Below, piece by piece: positions 1 to 14,203 of a stretch of DNA of 60,000 bases. Each line of letters opens with the position of its first letter. The first letter of the stretch is position 1. The position numbers and the translations under genes are program-made. The DNA comes from Adiantum capillus-veneris (lineage: Eukaryota > Streptophyta > Polypodiopsida > Polypodiales > Pteridaceae), in NCBI GenBank assembly GCA_014529385.2, contig CM043969.1:23918446-23978445 (forward strand), written 5' to 3'. The notes below the pieces were generated by a model, which had not been told where the DNA came from, ran no database searches, and saw nothing but the letters and a program-made list of their open reading frames with translations.

Positions 1-3
1 TTC

Positions 4-228
4 TTGTCAGGTTTTTGGGAGTGGTTGTGGGACTCCAAACAGCCGAGGAGAGTCACTTTGTTCCATTGGATTACTGCACACAAAGCTACAACATTCGAAA
101 GCTGGCTAGTACACAATGGCTTTTTGGCAGCCTCTACAGCTTGTGACCATCCTTTGAAGAGTCAGTGTCACTATTTGTGGGACTGCCTCATGGCCTAGCA
201 GGTTTGGCTTCGAGTCTTTGGCTGATGC
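4..228 (+). pseudogene. LINE reverse-transcriptase zinc-binding (zf-RVT) remnant
   Basis: The frame from position 4 reads FWEWLWDSKQPRRVTLFHW and ends with a Cys/His cluster (CHYLWDC). This resembles the W-x-LW-...-F-W core and terminal zinc-binding part of plant L1-type LINE ORF2. It stops at 196-198 and has no upstream RT in the window, because the window begins here. It is a short 3' fragment of a decayed LINE. The domain call rests on pattern similarity only. Confidence 0.5.
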
Positions 229-391
229 TAGCTCTTTCCACAGCATGGCAGTACACTTCGGGTGTTGCAACCTGATCCACCCGTACAAGCTTTGCACTCC
301 ATTTCGAGCTAGGCACACCATCAAGATGATAGTGATCTAGGGGGGTCAACCTTCACGTCAGCCTGCCACAGAGCTTACCCCCCAAGAGTGG

Positions 392-422
<31 letters not shown>

Positions 423-804
423 GTGTGTTGGGAGCTCGTTTGTGGCCTGACACACTAGTTCATTTGGCAGGGTTGTTGCTTTCGTATCTTCGAGGCTCAC
501 CCTATCGGCAAAGACTTTTTGTGATTTTTGGTTGGAGCCGATTCACACTCTCAAGGATCAGTTCGAGAGACTTAAGGACAGCTCTACAACCGCATGCAGG
601 AGCGCACAGAGGCTTTCCTTGAGACACTGGCGCCTAGGGCCTTTCTTCACCTTGGTCCAGGGTGCACCCTGATGGCACTACAGTCAACCTATGTGGCTAT
701 TTTGTTTACTCACTAGGAGAGTCACCCCTTGTTTTTGATGTAGCCCTCTCTAGTAGAGGTGGTTTGTAGCCCTATGGGCAGTTTTATTAACTAATGGAAA
801 AATA
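229..804. other. Intergenic, no convincing gene; GA microsatellite
   Basis: A perfect (AG)n tract lies at 395-422. Short open frames around 425-640 read like a broken gag-type stretch (LYNRMQERTEAFLETLAPRA in one frame) but match no family that I can name. Nothing else is recognisable. Confidence 0.4.
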
Positions 805-1050
805 TTTTTCTTGGAAAAAGAAAACAAATGCCCAATCCTGTGTATGGATGACTTGTTTGATCAACTCTTTGGGTCAAAGTGTTTTTTCAAAATTGACATG
901 AGATCTTGCTATTATCATGTTAGAATTAGACTAGAGGATGTTGTGAAGACAACATTCAAGACCCATTTTAGGCATTTTGAGTTCTTGGTTATGCTATTTG
1001 GGCTAACCAATGCTCCAATGTCCATACTTAGAATAGCAAGTGTTGGAAAT
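805..1050 (+). pseudogene. Ty3/gypsy reverse transcriptase remnant
   Basis: Translation shows [19 protein letters not shown], then [15 protein letters not shown] and FGLTNAPM. These are the central RT blocks of a Ty3/gypsy polyprotein (canonical order: DDL.DQL.GA..F.KIDLRSGYHQ, KTAF.T..GHYEF, FGLTNAP). Homology ends abruptly after the FGLTNAP block and the catalytic YxDD region is missing. The wording is close to the RT of element A at 32827-33495, so it is probably a decayed relative. Confidence 0.8.
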
Positions 1051-1257
1051 CCTTTGACCAAGTGGTTGCCTAGCTTCAAATCAATGGCATTGAGAAGCTA
1101 CTTGTCAACAAGGTTTAAGAAAGCCTGGACATTGTTCTGATGTCGATCTGCAAATCTACTTTTGAGTGGAAAGCCTGGAAATGACCCATGAGTAGCCGTT
1201 TCTCTAAACCCTATACCAAGGGCATTTACCAAGTGTTAATTCATGAGGCTAATTGGT

Positions 1258-1982
1258 TTGTCCCTTTAAACCAGTAGTGGAAGAAGCAATGGTCAGAGGT
1301 TCGATGGGTAGAGGTCACAAAGAACATTTGGAATCCATAGTGGCCTCATTTTATGAAGATATTTCTATGAAAGGTACTTTGGGGGGCCTTACCGACAGGT
1401 GTCAAGATTCAAGCGCGTGGTATCGGGCCCGATAGATGTTCAGGGTGCAGATTGGCTAGTGAAGACCTCGGCCACCTTTTCATGGAATGCACGGCTATTA
1501 GAGGCCTTGCAAGAAAGATGTGCAAATGGATACAAAGGACGTGGAAGATAGTGTTTTTCAAGAGGGATTTGTACATTGGTGGCAAACAGCTTCGTAGTTC
1601 TGCTCTTCTAATTTGTACTCAAATTGTCACTTATTGTTTCTTCAGTAATATATGGAAGGACAGGAATTGTCATGTCTTTGATAGCAACCTCTATGTGGCT
1701 AGCTTCTCAGAGATTGTACAAGAAAGCAAGGAGATAATATATGTGGTAAGTAAAAGTCATAACTCGTATGGTTGGCTTAGGGCAACCCTCGCCATCCGAT
1801 CGAGCCCTGTTGTGTAAAGGATTGGGTTGTTCCCAATAGTACATGGCTAGGTACTTGTAACCAAGCTCGGGCGTAACACCTGTCTCTCAAGGCTCGGCCT
1901 GAGCGTGAGGCTGATTTCTATATCTTTTGGTGACTTTATAAAATAATCACTCATAATTGTGAGTTTTGCCAAAAAAAAAAAG
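1258..1982 (+). pseudogene. LINE 3' end with zf-RVT domain and poly(A)
   Basis: One frame from about 1263 to 1817 reads through three stops (1275, 1338, 1368). It gives NIWNP-stop-WPHFMKIFL, then WGALPTGVKIQARGIGPDRC and SGCRLASEDLGHLFMEC, a CxxC...H...C zinc-binding module typical of plant LINE ORF2 C-termini. KMCKWIQRTWK and the conserved NIWKDRN motif follow. After the stop at 1815-1817 comes a short 3' UTR, ending in an A-run at about 1971-1981 that I take as the poly(A) tail. This is a 5'-truncated LINE insertion in plus orientation. A second copy of the same family lies at 21866-22560. Confidence 0.75.
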
Positions 1983-2042
1983 AAATTTTATTGGCATATT
2001 TGTTCAAGGACGTCTAGACTTATGTGTTGAAAAGCGATAATC

Positions 2043-2432
2043 AATAAAGATGAGCGTCTCAAGGTTCTGGGGCTACTCTATCCTTTAAAGATACCTCTAA
2101 GAAAATGGGAAAGCATTTTTATGGATTTTATTACCGGTTTACCCAAGACTAGTCGAGGGAATGACTCGGTGAGGGTGGTAGTGGACAGCTTAACCAAAAT
2201 GGCAAAGTTTATTGCCACAAAGAAAACATTTAAAACGCCTAAGTTGGCAAAACACTCTATTGAACATCACTACAAGATATATGGCCTGCCCGCAGATATA
2301 GTGTCAGATAGAGATAGAAAGTTCGATAGTCATTTTTGGAGGGAAGTCTTCAAAAAGTTGGATACTACTTTGAGCATAACAGATCATCCGCAGTTGTCTG
2401 ATGGTCAAACCGAAAGGGTCCTACAAATTTGA
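2043..2432 (+). pseudogene. Ty3/gypsy integrase core remnant
   Basis: The reading frame shows GLLYPLKIPLRKWESIFMDF, GLPKTSRGNDSV, LTKMAKFIATKKTF, YKIYGLPADIVSDRDRKF and SDGQTERV. These are the first Asp block, the second Asp block and the start of the DGQ(T/S)E block of a chromovirus integrase. The frame ends at 2432, just where the catalytic Glu helix should continue. The block order and wording closely parallel the integrase of element A (40666-42094). It is an isolated fragment with no LTR in sight. Confidence 0.85.
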
Positions 2433-2622
2433 GATTTACCATTGAATTTTAAATTTGAAGGTGAGAAAATCCACAATATATAGAGAGAATTAGTGTAATA
2501 GTGTAAAAACTTTCAAAATTAATCAATTTACCTCTATTGTTTCTCAAATGTAAGTTTGCCAATTTTTTGGGAAAAAGTTATTTTCAAGCATTGTTCTCAA
2601 GAAACTTAAGGATTGCACTGGC

Positions 2623-2793
2623 ATCTCTTCGCAATTGAGCATGGTCCATCTAGATTAATGCAAACAAGTGCTTAAATTTTCATTTATTAATGTTATGTGC
2701 ATGGTTTTTCCTCTCTTCACAATTAGGCATGGTCCATGTTATTGATGCAAGCAAGTGCTTAATTTTTCCTTTATCAATGTTATGTATATAAAA
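2623..2793. repeat. Degenerate 88-bp direct duplication
   Basis: The sequence around GCAATTGAGCATGGTCCAT (from 2631) recurs 88 bases later as ACAATTAGGCATGGTCCAT (from 2719). Both copies continue in parallel through CAAGTGCTTAA and TTAATGTTATG / TCAATGTTATG. Confidence 0.75.
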
Positions 2794-3522
2794 AGGTTGA
2801 TGCAAATAACTAGCTATTTATTTCTTGTTTGTATTGATGCACATTAAAAAGTGTTGAGCATAAACAGGCTTTACAATAACATGGCAATCATAGGTGAAAA
2901 TGGTATGTGGAAGTTGCCTCATGTGGTAGGGTCCTGATGGAACAACTTCCTACATGACAAGAACACATCAACTGACGCACAATTTTATGGTTTTATTCCA
3001 GTGGCCAAATGGCCAGGAATTAAACCTTATGGCCATGGGCCTTACGCCAATCATGAAGGCAAAGTGAAAGGAGGTGTTCCTTTTGAATGCATGCATGGAT
3101 AAGTCCAAGAAACGATATGAAAAATAAGGTCTTCATAAAGATGACGTTCCATCCATCGTTTATGTGGAGCCCAAACCCTTCAAAGAAAAGCTTACATGCT
3201 GTTGGGGGTTGGGGGGCGAGGGGGTGCGATCGAAAGGCCTCGGCAGAGTGAGTCACGTATCCAATCGTGCACATTGCAGTGAAGGCAAAAGTGTAATTGC
3301 CCCAAAAAGGACTTCACTTTCGCCAAAACACACAACACTCTTTGGTCTAGAACGTTTGAACTAAATCAAACACTCCCCAAAAAGAAAGGAGGGGTAATTT
3401 AATTCATAAAATTTATTTTATTTTATACTATCTTATTTTACAAAAAAGTTAAAATTTTTAAAGAAACTTGTAAGTTTATTAAAAAAAATTGGGTCACTTT
3501 CTTGCCTCCTCACAGTATGTAA

Positions 3523-3616
3523 GTACTAGGCTTTTTTTAATACCATTTGAATGCACATGATATATATATGTACTAGGCTTTTTTTAATACCATTTGAATG
3601 CACATGATATATATAT
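3523..3616. repeat. Perfect 47-bp tandem duplication
   Basis: The unit starting GTACTAGGCTTTTTTTAATA and ending in a short TA run occurs at 3523-3569 and again, identically, at 3570-3616. Confidence 0.95.
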
Positions 3617-4094
3617 GGTTTCTTATATAAGTGCACCACCCCAAAGCTTACATGTTAGAGAACTTAGTTGTCTTTATATGATGTAGAAAGAAGGGTGTGA
3701 CATGTATCATTGATAATTCAATGAGGCTTTGTAGAAAGAAAGGCATATAGAGTGCGAGGGACAAATGAATATTAATTTTTAAAAAATGCTCACCTCTCTG
3801 GTGGTGATGGGTGTATATTTCAACAAGTTTGCTTTAACAAAGTGCACAAGCAGAGCTTGGAAGTTGGGAAGGCAGCTAAGTGCTCATGTCAATAGTGGCA
3901 CTTGCATGGTTTATGGGTTCCAATGTGGTAGAGATGAAACTCTGCATCAACCCACATCCGGTACGATGCACAGATTTCTATGAATTAAGGCGAGAGAGTG
4001 ATGCCGGTCAAATAAACAAGAGCCAGGCACACCCTTGAGTTGATGTAACCCAACAATCAGACCCTAAATTTACATTCATATGAAAAGGCATAAC

Positions 4095-6174
4095 TCAAAT
4101 ATGCTTCATCACCTCCAAAATCATGGCACTCCAAGTATCAACAGCCCCAGGAAGACACCAATGCACACAATCATTATGCATCATTGGATGCATATCATGG
4201 CCATATGGGCCAGGATGCGCGTCAGGCCGTAGTAATGCCGCCCGCGTTCCATCCACAATCTTCAGCTTGAACTTAAATCTTGAACTTTTCTGCACAGTCT
4301 TGCCAAACTCTTCTAGTTGTATCTTGTACATTTCCATCGATCGATCATCTAAAGCAATGGACTTGCTCTTAGCAGGAGCAGTCTTTGTACAATTCCCCCC
4401 TTCATTCCATAGGCCATTCTCCCAATGCTCCGGAGAGTAAGTCCTAAACAGTACCACCCCTTTGTACTTGGACGAGATGAGAAAGTCGAAGACGGTCCTC
4501 AATGCCGCTCTGTAGGCAAAGCCGTAGCCGACATCTGTGAAATTCATGCTTGGGCAATAATGACAGCCCACTGGCTTATTTTGCACAAAATAAACAGAAG
4601 TCCTGTGATACCAATGCCCTCCTGAGAGGACAATGTAGTCATAGTCATGCAATGTGGGTGCCCAGACCTCGTCTACGACATCCACATGAAGCTTGGCACT
4701 GCCCTTTGGAAGACCATCAGCTTCCTCCTCAGTGCCTTTAACCAAGAAAGGAGTCCATACAACAGTTAATGTAAAATCATGTTTTTTGAAGTACCAACGC
4801 ATGTTTCCATCGGCACCATCATTGAACGTATTCTTGGGAATCTCCACCTGCAATAAAAAATGTCAGGGCTGAAGTTCAATTCTTCCTTCTCTTCATGGCA
4901 AAGCCAATGCAAGCCTTGATTGCCTAATATTCAAAGCATGCCCATGAAAAGCTATATACTCTCTGCAAGACCCCTTCTCTAAGAGAAAAGCAGGAAGCAT
5001 GGGCTATCCTTACCTCCCTTCTTTGCCCTTTCTTTATGTTCCATAAAATTTACAGGCTTCGCAGTGAATTTGGTATGAAGAAGAACAGAAGCTCAAAGAG
5101 TATGCAACCACAGAGTTGAGTGATATATAGTAGCAAATGGAAATAAGAGAAATTATATATGACAATCAGGCAACCCCCAACAACGTTGCTGCTACATCAA
5201 ACCTTGAAAATGAAAAGCTACAGCCTACTGCCTTTGAGGTTGCTGTCTCTGATGTCGCGGGCACCATCATCAATCACTCAATTGATAAACTTCATTAAGA
5301 ATTGATGATTTCAAGCTGCATTATAATCACAGGTAGACATAACACCCACACATGCATCCCTTTGCATTACTGAGAGATTGCTAATTCATATGCCACAACA
5401 AATTGAGGTCTTAGGACAGTAATTACCTGGGCAAGATAGCATATAACCGACTGATAACTGTTTCTACCTAAGGAGTCTCCGATAAAACCCAACTTCTTTC
5501 CTTTGACGAGTTTCAAGAAGGCCTTCGCATCGAATAAGGGCAGCTCACAATCACGAGGTTTCCATCTCCAATACAAGAAGCCATGATCTGGGCGTCCATT
5601 TTTTATGCAATTCTGATTAGGCTGAATAAATGGGCATGTCAAATTGTAAGCAGGCCCTTCAGCATGTGGAATCCAATCTCCTCTATAAATGTTGCAACCG
5701 CCTGGATAATTATCGCAATTCTGATCTCAGCTTTAAATTACAAGGATTCTCTTTTGCATCAAAAAGCTGAGGCATAACATGCACATCAACACCTTAATTA
5801 TACAAGTACATACCGACAGAGAAATCGATCAGCTTCGTAACATCTGAAACAGGAGGAGGTGAGGCAAAATCCTTGGTAGTCGAAGAAGAAATGGGACTGG
5901 CCTCGGACGTAGAATTAGGAGAGACGCCGTCAGACCGATCAGATTCCGAGCGCTCCTCTGCTGCACCACCACTCGGATTGATCGAATACTGGGAAGTGTA
6001 GTCTAAAGACACAACAATGAAGCAAACAAACAGCACCAGGCACGCCGTCCACATGATAGATTTTCTTTGTAAAGGGAGCTTCCATAGCGCCTGCTCAGCT
6101 GCTGTGGCAGCTTTTGGTGGGCGCCCATCAGCCGCCTGCGGTAAGGGAGAGTATAACTTGAGATAGGTTGTCAT
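4095..6174 (-). CDS. TBL-family (trichome birefringence-like) polysaccharide O-acetyltransferase, 3 exons
   Basis: Exons read by eye: 6174-5814, 5725-5427 and 4847-4095, giving 470 residues. Splice sites are GT/AG (TCG|GTATGT, CTGAG|AT; CCAG|GTAATT, TTGCAG|GTGG) and the phases join cleanly (1, then 0). Residues 40-57 form one hydrophobic segment behind a basic N-terminus, as in type II Golgi proteins, followed by a Ser-rich stem. The TBL domain runs from about 124: CNIYRGDW, TCPFIQPNQNCIKNGRPD, WRWKPRDCELP, catalytic GDS (203-205), LWNEGGNC and a C-terminal DxxH (DCVHWC, Asp446 and His449). GDS plus DxxH is the PC-esterase catalytic set. Known family role: O-acetylation of wall polymers (xylan, xyloglucan, mannan, pectin) in the Golgi. 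The C-terminal RPDAHPGPYGH...NDCVHWCLPG wording recalls the AXY4/TBL27 side of the family, but the substrate cannot be fixed. It appears intact. Introns are 88 and 579 bp. Confidence 0.92.
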
Positions 6175-6244
6175 GAATTCTCGTCGCTAGCCCCACAAGA
6201 ATGAAGGGATCATCAATGCAGGAAGTGGGCGGTGCTGTACGAGG

Positions 6245-6284
6245 CGTGTGTGTGTCCGTGTGTGTGTGTGTGTGTGTGTGTGTG

Positions 6285-6333
<49 letters not shown>
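6245..6333. repeat. (TG)n-(AG)n compound microsatellite upstream of the TBL gene
   Basis: A nearly pure TG tract (6245-6284) is followed by an AG tract (6287-6333). It begins about 70 bases 5' of the TBL start codon, so on the gene's strand it is a CT/CA-rich leader or proximal-promoter tract. CT-rich leaders are common in plants; a regulatory role here is inference. Confidence 0.9.
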
Positions 6334-6338
<5 letters not shown>

Positions 6339-6756
6339 CCCGTGTGTGGGCGATCAATCGCAGAGAGGACGTCGTATTGACAAGCAGATGCAGAAGAGGA
6401 ATATTTACATGCTGCACACGATATTGAGCAGAAGAGGGGGCTCTTCTGCTCAATATGCACACGAGGATGCTAGCAGCTTCGCGCCTACTAGCAATTGACT
6501 GATTGCGAGGGAGCAGCCGAATGGCAACAGGAGGAGGGCGAGGACTGCTACTGGAAATTGAGATTGACTACAAGAAATTATTGCGAAGAGCGATGGCAGG
6601 ATGACATGCGCTTGTCGGCAAATAGCGACGGGCGACCCAAGCATGAACTAAATTTACATATTCTATTCTACGTATTGGGTTTACTGAAAAAGACGATGGG
6701 TTGCCAGCAGGACATCGCCCACATCCAGATCGGCTGGCAAAATTGCCATATCCATG

Positions 6757-6917
6757 AGCAAGCAAGCGCAAGAAAGAGCTAGAGAGAGAGAAGAAAGAGA
6801 GAGGAGAGAGAAGACAGAGATTCTGCCGGAGAGTCTTTCTCTGTCTCTCTCGGCACTGGGCAGCCATACCATGCAAGCAAGCGCCAGAAGGAACTAGAGA
6901 GAGAAGACAGAGATAGA

Positions 6918-6965
<48 letters not shown>

Positions 6966-7071
6966 GAATCCTCCCATGATTGTTCCGACGACGTTAAAAA
7001 GTTCTCTTCTTTCCGCTGTCTCCCTCCTGATCTCTACGTGACACGGGCATGGTGGGAGCTGGGGTAGGGGC

Positions 7072-7116
<45 letters not shown>
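6757..7116. repeat. CT/GA-rich tract with an internal direct duplication
   Basis: Long (CT)n runs occupy about 6920-6960 and 7073-7115. The segment starting CAAGCAAGCGCAAGAAAGAG (about 6759) recurs in diverged form near 6869 (CAAGCAAGCGCCAGAAGGAA). It lies 0.6-0.9 kb upstream of the TBL start codon. Confidence 0.85.
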
Positions 7117-7117
<1 letters not shown>

Positions 7118-7439
7118 CCTCCTCCCATGATCAGCTACATGTGTAATGCAGGCGAAGAGGCGGTGGTCCAGCTCAGGTAACATAAAACATCAACCATATA
7201 GGCGACGTCGTGCTGATGATGGTGGTCCAGCTACAAGTCTTTTCTAACAATCTCAGCGCGCGTTTTCATCCACCTAGTTATTCCTTGCCCGAATGCATCC
7301 TATCCTCTAATCAGGCGCTGATTTTGTAGTAATACGAATAGCAAGTTGGTATGTAGTAAGCCCTTGTTTAAAATCAATTCCCATATTTAGTATTTTTCTT
7401 ATTTTTACTAAAAGGAAATTTATTCCTTGTAAAACGTGG

Positions 7440-7610
7440 GTATTTATATTGACTATGATATTGGGCCTCTGTTTTTGGTAGCAAAGTGCACTTTCTTGTG
7501 TGTGGTGATACAATGAGCGTCCACGAGCGTTACCAAGGTCACTTGACCGCATTCGAATCCATGATCCGATCAGGATGAATGCTCAACCAACCAAGCTAGC
7601 TCCTTTGGAC
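7440..7610 (-). mobile_element. tRNA-derived SINE-like unit (minus)
   Basis: On the minus strand TAGCTTGGTTGG (7598-7587) matches an RNA polymerase III A box. GGATTCGAATGC (7560-7549) resembles a B box (consensus GGTTCRANNCC), 26 bases on. No tRNA cloverleaf or CCA end is evident, so a SINE or old tRNA-like pseudogene is likelier than a working tRNA. The downstream (3') boundary is not visible; the coordinates are approximate. Confidence 0.45.
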
Positions 7611-7652
7611 ATCATAGTATAGCAATACAAATAGTTAAAAGGGAAATTTGTT

Positions 7653-7922
7653 TTAAAGGGGAGTTGGCCTAGTGGTAAAGGCGAGAAACTCTATGCGCGC
7701 TTGTTATGGTTCAATCCCTCTGACAAGCAAGTGTGGATGTGTAGGCGCAATGTCGTAAAACTAGTAATGTGTGGATGTGTGGGTGCAATCTCCTAAAACT
7801 AGTTATGTGTTCCTTATGGAATGTGGATATTGAATAATATAGACATTGGATGGGCTCTTTAAATAAAAGTTTATGTAATTCTTGTTATATCAATAGAAAT
7901 ATTTAACTTGTGGCTAAAAATA
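7653..7922 (+). mobile_element. tRNA-derived SINE-like unit (plus) with 9-bp flanking repeats
   Basis: TGGCCTAGTGG (7665-7675) fits the pol III A box exactly and GGTTCAATCCC (7708-7718) fits the B box, 32 bases apart. The tRNA-like head is followed by two 38-bp units (7731-7768 and 7769-7806, each starting GTGTGGATGTG) and an A/T-rich tail. The same 9 bases, AAATTTGTT, flank it at 7644-7652 and 7923-7931, as a target-site duplication would. About 270 bp is a normal SINE length. Confidence 0.6.
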
Positions 7923-8127
7923 AAATTTGTTCCTTGCCAAATATGTGGGTGTGGAATCAAGTAAATTTAACACAAAGTTCTAAAAGGACAATAGAGGAAA
8001 ACCATACTTTCAAACCTGTTCATTACAATTGAACACTCTCCATCTTTCTGCCTTTTTTCCCAAAAGAAAGAAATCGATAGTTTTGTTTGCATCTCTCTTC
8101 CCTCTCTCTCGTTGTCCATCTTTCTCT

Positions 8128-9310
<1,183 letters not shown>

Positions 9311-9337
9311 ATTTGGCCTTCGAGGACAATTTTGACA

Positions 9338-9340
<3 letters not shown>

Positions 9341-9383
<43 letters not shown>
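9341..9383 (+). repeat. (CT)n microsatellite
   Basis: A pure CT tract follows the second copy of the 191-bp duplication. The leucine/serine and arginine/glutamate open frames across it are artefacts of the dinucleotide repeat. Confidence 0.9.
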
Positions 9384-9387
<4 letters not shown>

Positions 9388-9640
9388 GGACACGCAGGAG
9401 CACCTCTACCTTCCTTCCTCCTTGGTCGTATCACAAGGTTATCCTTGTACTCCCCTTTATTCAAGGTACTTATAAGTAAACTTTTCCATGAATATATTGT
9501 ACATCCCTTTTACTTATTTTGTATATTTTTCCTCAATATTGTAGAAAGTAAACTCATACAGAAATGTTTTCTGATGAGTTCTATTATTTGAAATGAAAAA
9601 ACAAATTGTGAAAACCTTCAGTATGAAATTCTCTATAGTT

Positions 9641-9780
9641 TGTCATGCTTAGGGTAAGACCGGACAGGCCAAGGGCCAGGACGGACATGCGGTCAAGGGG
9701 CACTATTTTTGGATGGCTATGAGCCTATATATAGTGAGGTTGTGTGGAGAGTTGAATGGTCCAGTCCCCTCTGTCTTACA
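9641..9780 (+). repeat. 5' LTR of element F
   Basis: It starts TGTCATGC and ends CTTACA, and holds a TATATATAG box at about 9727-9735. By eye it matches the right-hand LTR at roughly 80-85% of positions, which suggests an old insertion. Confidence 0.7.
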
Positions 9781-9844
9781 CTGGTATCAGACTCCGGGGA
9801 GGGGGGAGCTATGGAGGAGGGGAAAGCATTGCATGGCTATGGAT

Positions 9845-13016
<3,172 letters not shown>

Positions 13017-13021
13017 TTAGG

Positions 13022-13506
13022 TGCTACAGACGGGAGCGTAGAGAGCCCTGCAAAATACTCAAAATAGCGCATAGCAAGACATAAACAAATAAATCTACGT
13101 ACCTGTCAACTCACACAAATCCATAATCGAGCACAATACGAACAGAGAGAGACAAAGAGCGAGAGAGAGCGAAAGAACACGTGCAGGCGCACCTCCTAGA
13201 GCGGAGTGCTACGCGAGCACGGTGAGAGAGGAGGGAGGAGAGAAGAGAAGAAGACACAAGCACTGGGTGCAATCTCCCCCCGTGCAAGAGTGATCATTTC
13301 CCTCTTGCACATATTTGTTTTATAGATTTCTTAAATGGTCAAATGTGAGTACAAACTGGCCAACCGGTCATAAATGGCCAAAGCTCATAAAAGAGCACTT
13401 GAATAATAAAATGTACAATGTATATATTTTCATTCGCATAGGCCTCGCTCGGTAGTCTTTTCCACCTGTCAGCTGCAATAAATAATAAAATATCAATTCT
13501 ATAACA
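13022..13506 (-). repeat. 3' LTR of element G
   Basis: In plus coordinates it starts TGCTACAGACGGGAGCG and ends TTCTATAACA. It aligns along its whole length with 18320-18804, with scattered substitutions and small indels. Confidence 0.9.
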
Positions 13507-13940
13507 TACCTGTCCGTTGGAAAGCAACTGTCCTCAGTTGTGAAGATAAAGATCTGTAAACAATACTTGTCAAAAACAATGATTAGAAATGTAGATCTGT
13601 ATCAAATAGTAAAGAAAAATCCATAAAATTAGACAAGATTGCTTATGCCTAGCGTCATCCACATACTACCTATTCTAGTGTCCCATACCACTAGAATAAG
13701 CAGTATATGTCATACCCTGATGAATCAGGATATCATTGGTTACACTCATCATCAATCTCATAATGGCAAGTCTCATCACATAAACACTGCCATAATAATC
13801 ACTAGATACCAAATTCCAATCCAATTCCAATTCCACAGTATAAGTCCAAATCCAAAGCATTTTCATTATGTACCCGGGTAACAAAATCATACCAGTTACA
13901 ATGGTGGCCAACCACTGTAGCATGATTTTGTGATCGGTGT

Positions 13941-14131
13941 TGCCTCATCCGACGAGTCTACACCAATAAAACATGTTTCCTAAATCGGCGAATATGCACT
14001 AATGCTGCCTAAATCGGCGAATCTGCATTGGATATTGTTTGAAAATCATAGATCTAAAGTTTATTAATGTGTTGCCTAATTCGGCGGATCTGCACCAAGA
14101 TGAGTATCTACACACTGCTTAGATCGGCGAA

Positions 14132-14137
<6 letters not shown>
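13941..14137 (-). repeat. Five-copy about 21-bp interspersed motif inside element G
   Basis: GCCTAAATCGGCGAATCTGCA and close variants occur at about 13942, 13979, 14007, 14074 and 14117, at irregular spacing. They lie near the 3' LTR end of the minus-strand element. The motif contains CGGCGAATC. Confidence 0.8.

Positions 14138-14201
<64 letters not shown>
14133..14201 (+). repeat. (TG)n microsatellite
   Basis: A pure TG tract of more than 60 bases directly follows the fifth CGGCGAATC motif. Confidence 0.95.

Positions 14202-14203
<2 letters not shown>

Larger units (their letters stand above)
2433..4094. other. Intergenic AT-rich DNA, no gene supported
   Basis: No convincing coding sequence. 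The stretch holds the two tandem duplications listed separately (88-bp and 47-bp periods), homopolymer-rich DNA around 3400-3500, and the presumed 3' flank of the TBL gene. Confidence 0.5.

Noticed and set aside
3786-3983. Frame with a PPR-like phrase (KLGRQLSAHV)
   Set aside because: Only about 15 residues resemble a PPR repeat (LGRQLHAHV). No second repeat is seen in any frame nearby, so I do not call a PPR gene.
4123-4741. Plus-strand frames at 4.1-4.7 kb
   Set aside because: Antisense shadows of the third TBL exon.
6128-6498. Overlapping Leu/Ser, Thr/His and Arg/Glu-rich open frames on both strands
   Set aside because: They are translations of TG and AG microsatellites. The same applies at 8400-8719, 8881-9591, 9713-10060, 14119-14307, 16507-17000 and 30030-30380.
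7653-7730. A true tRNA gene
   Set aside because: A and B boxes are present, but no acceptor stem or cloverleaf can be drawn by eye. The flanking TSD and tail fit a SINE better.
13155-13260. GAGA-rich segment as a separate microsatellite locus
   Set aside because: It is part of element G's LTR and recurs at the same position in the other LTR.
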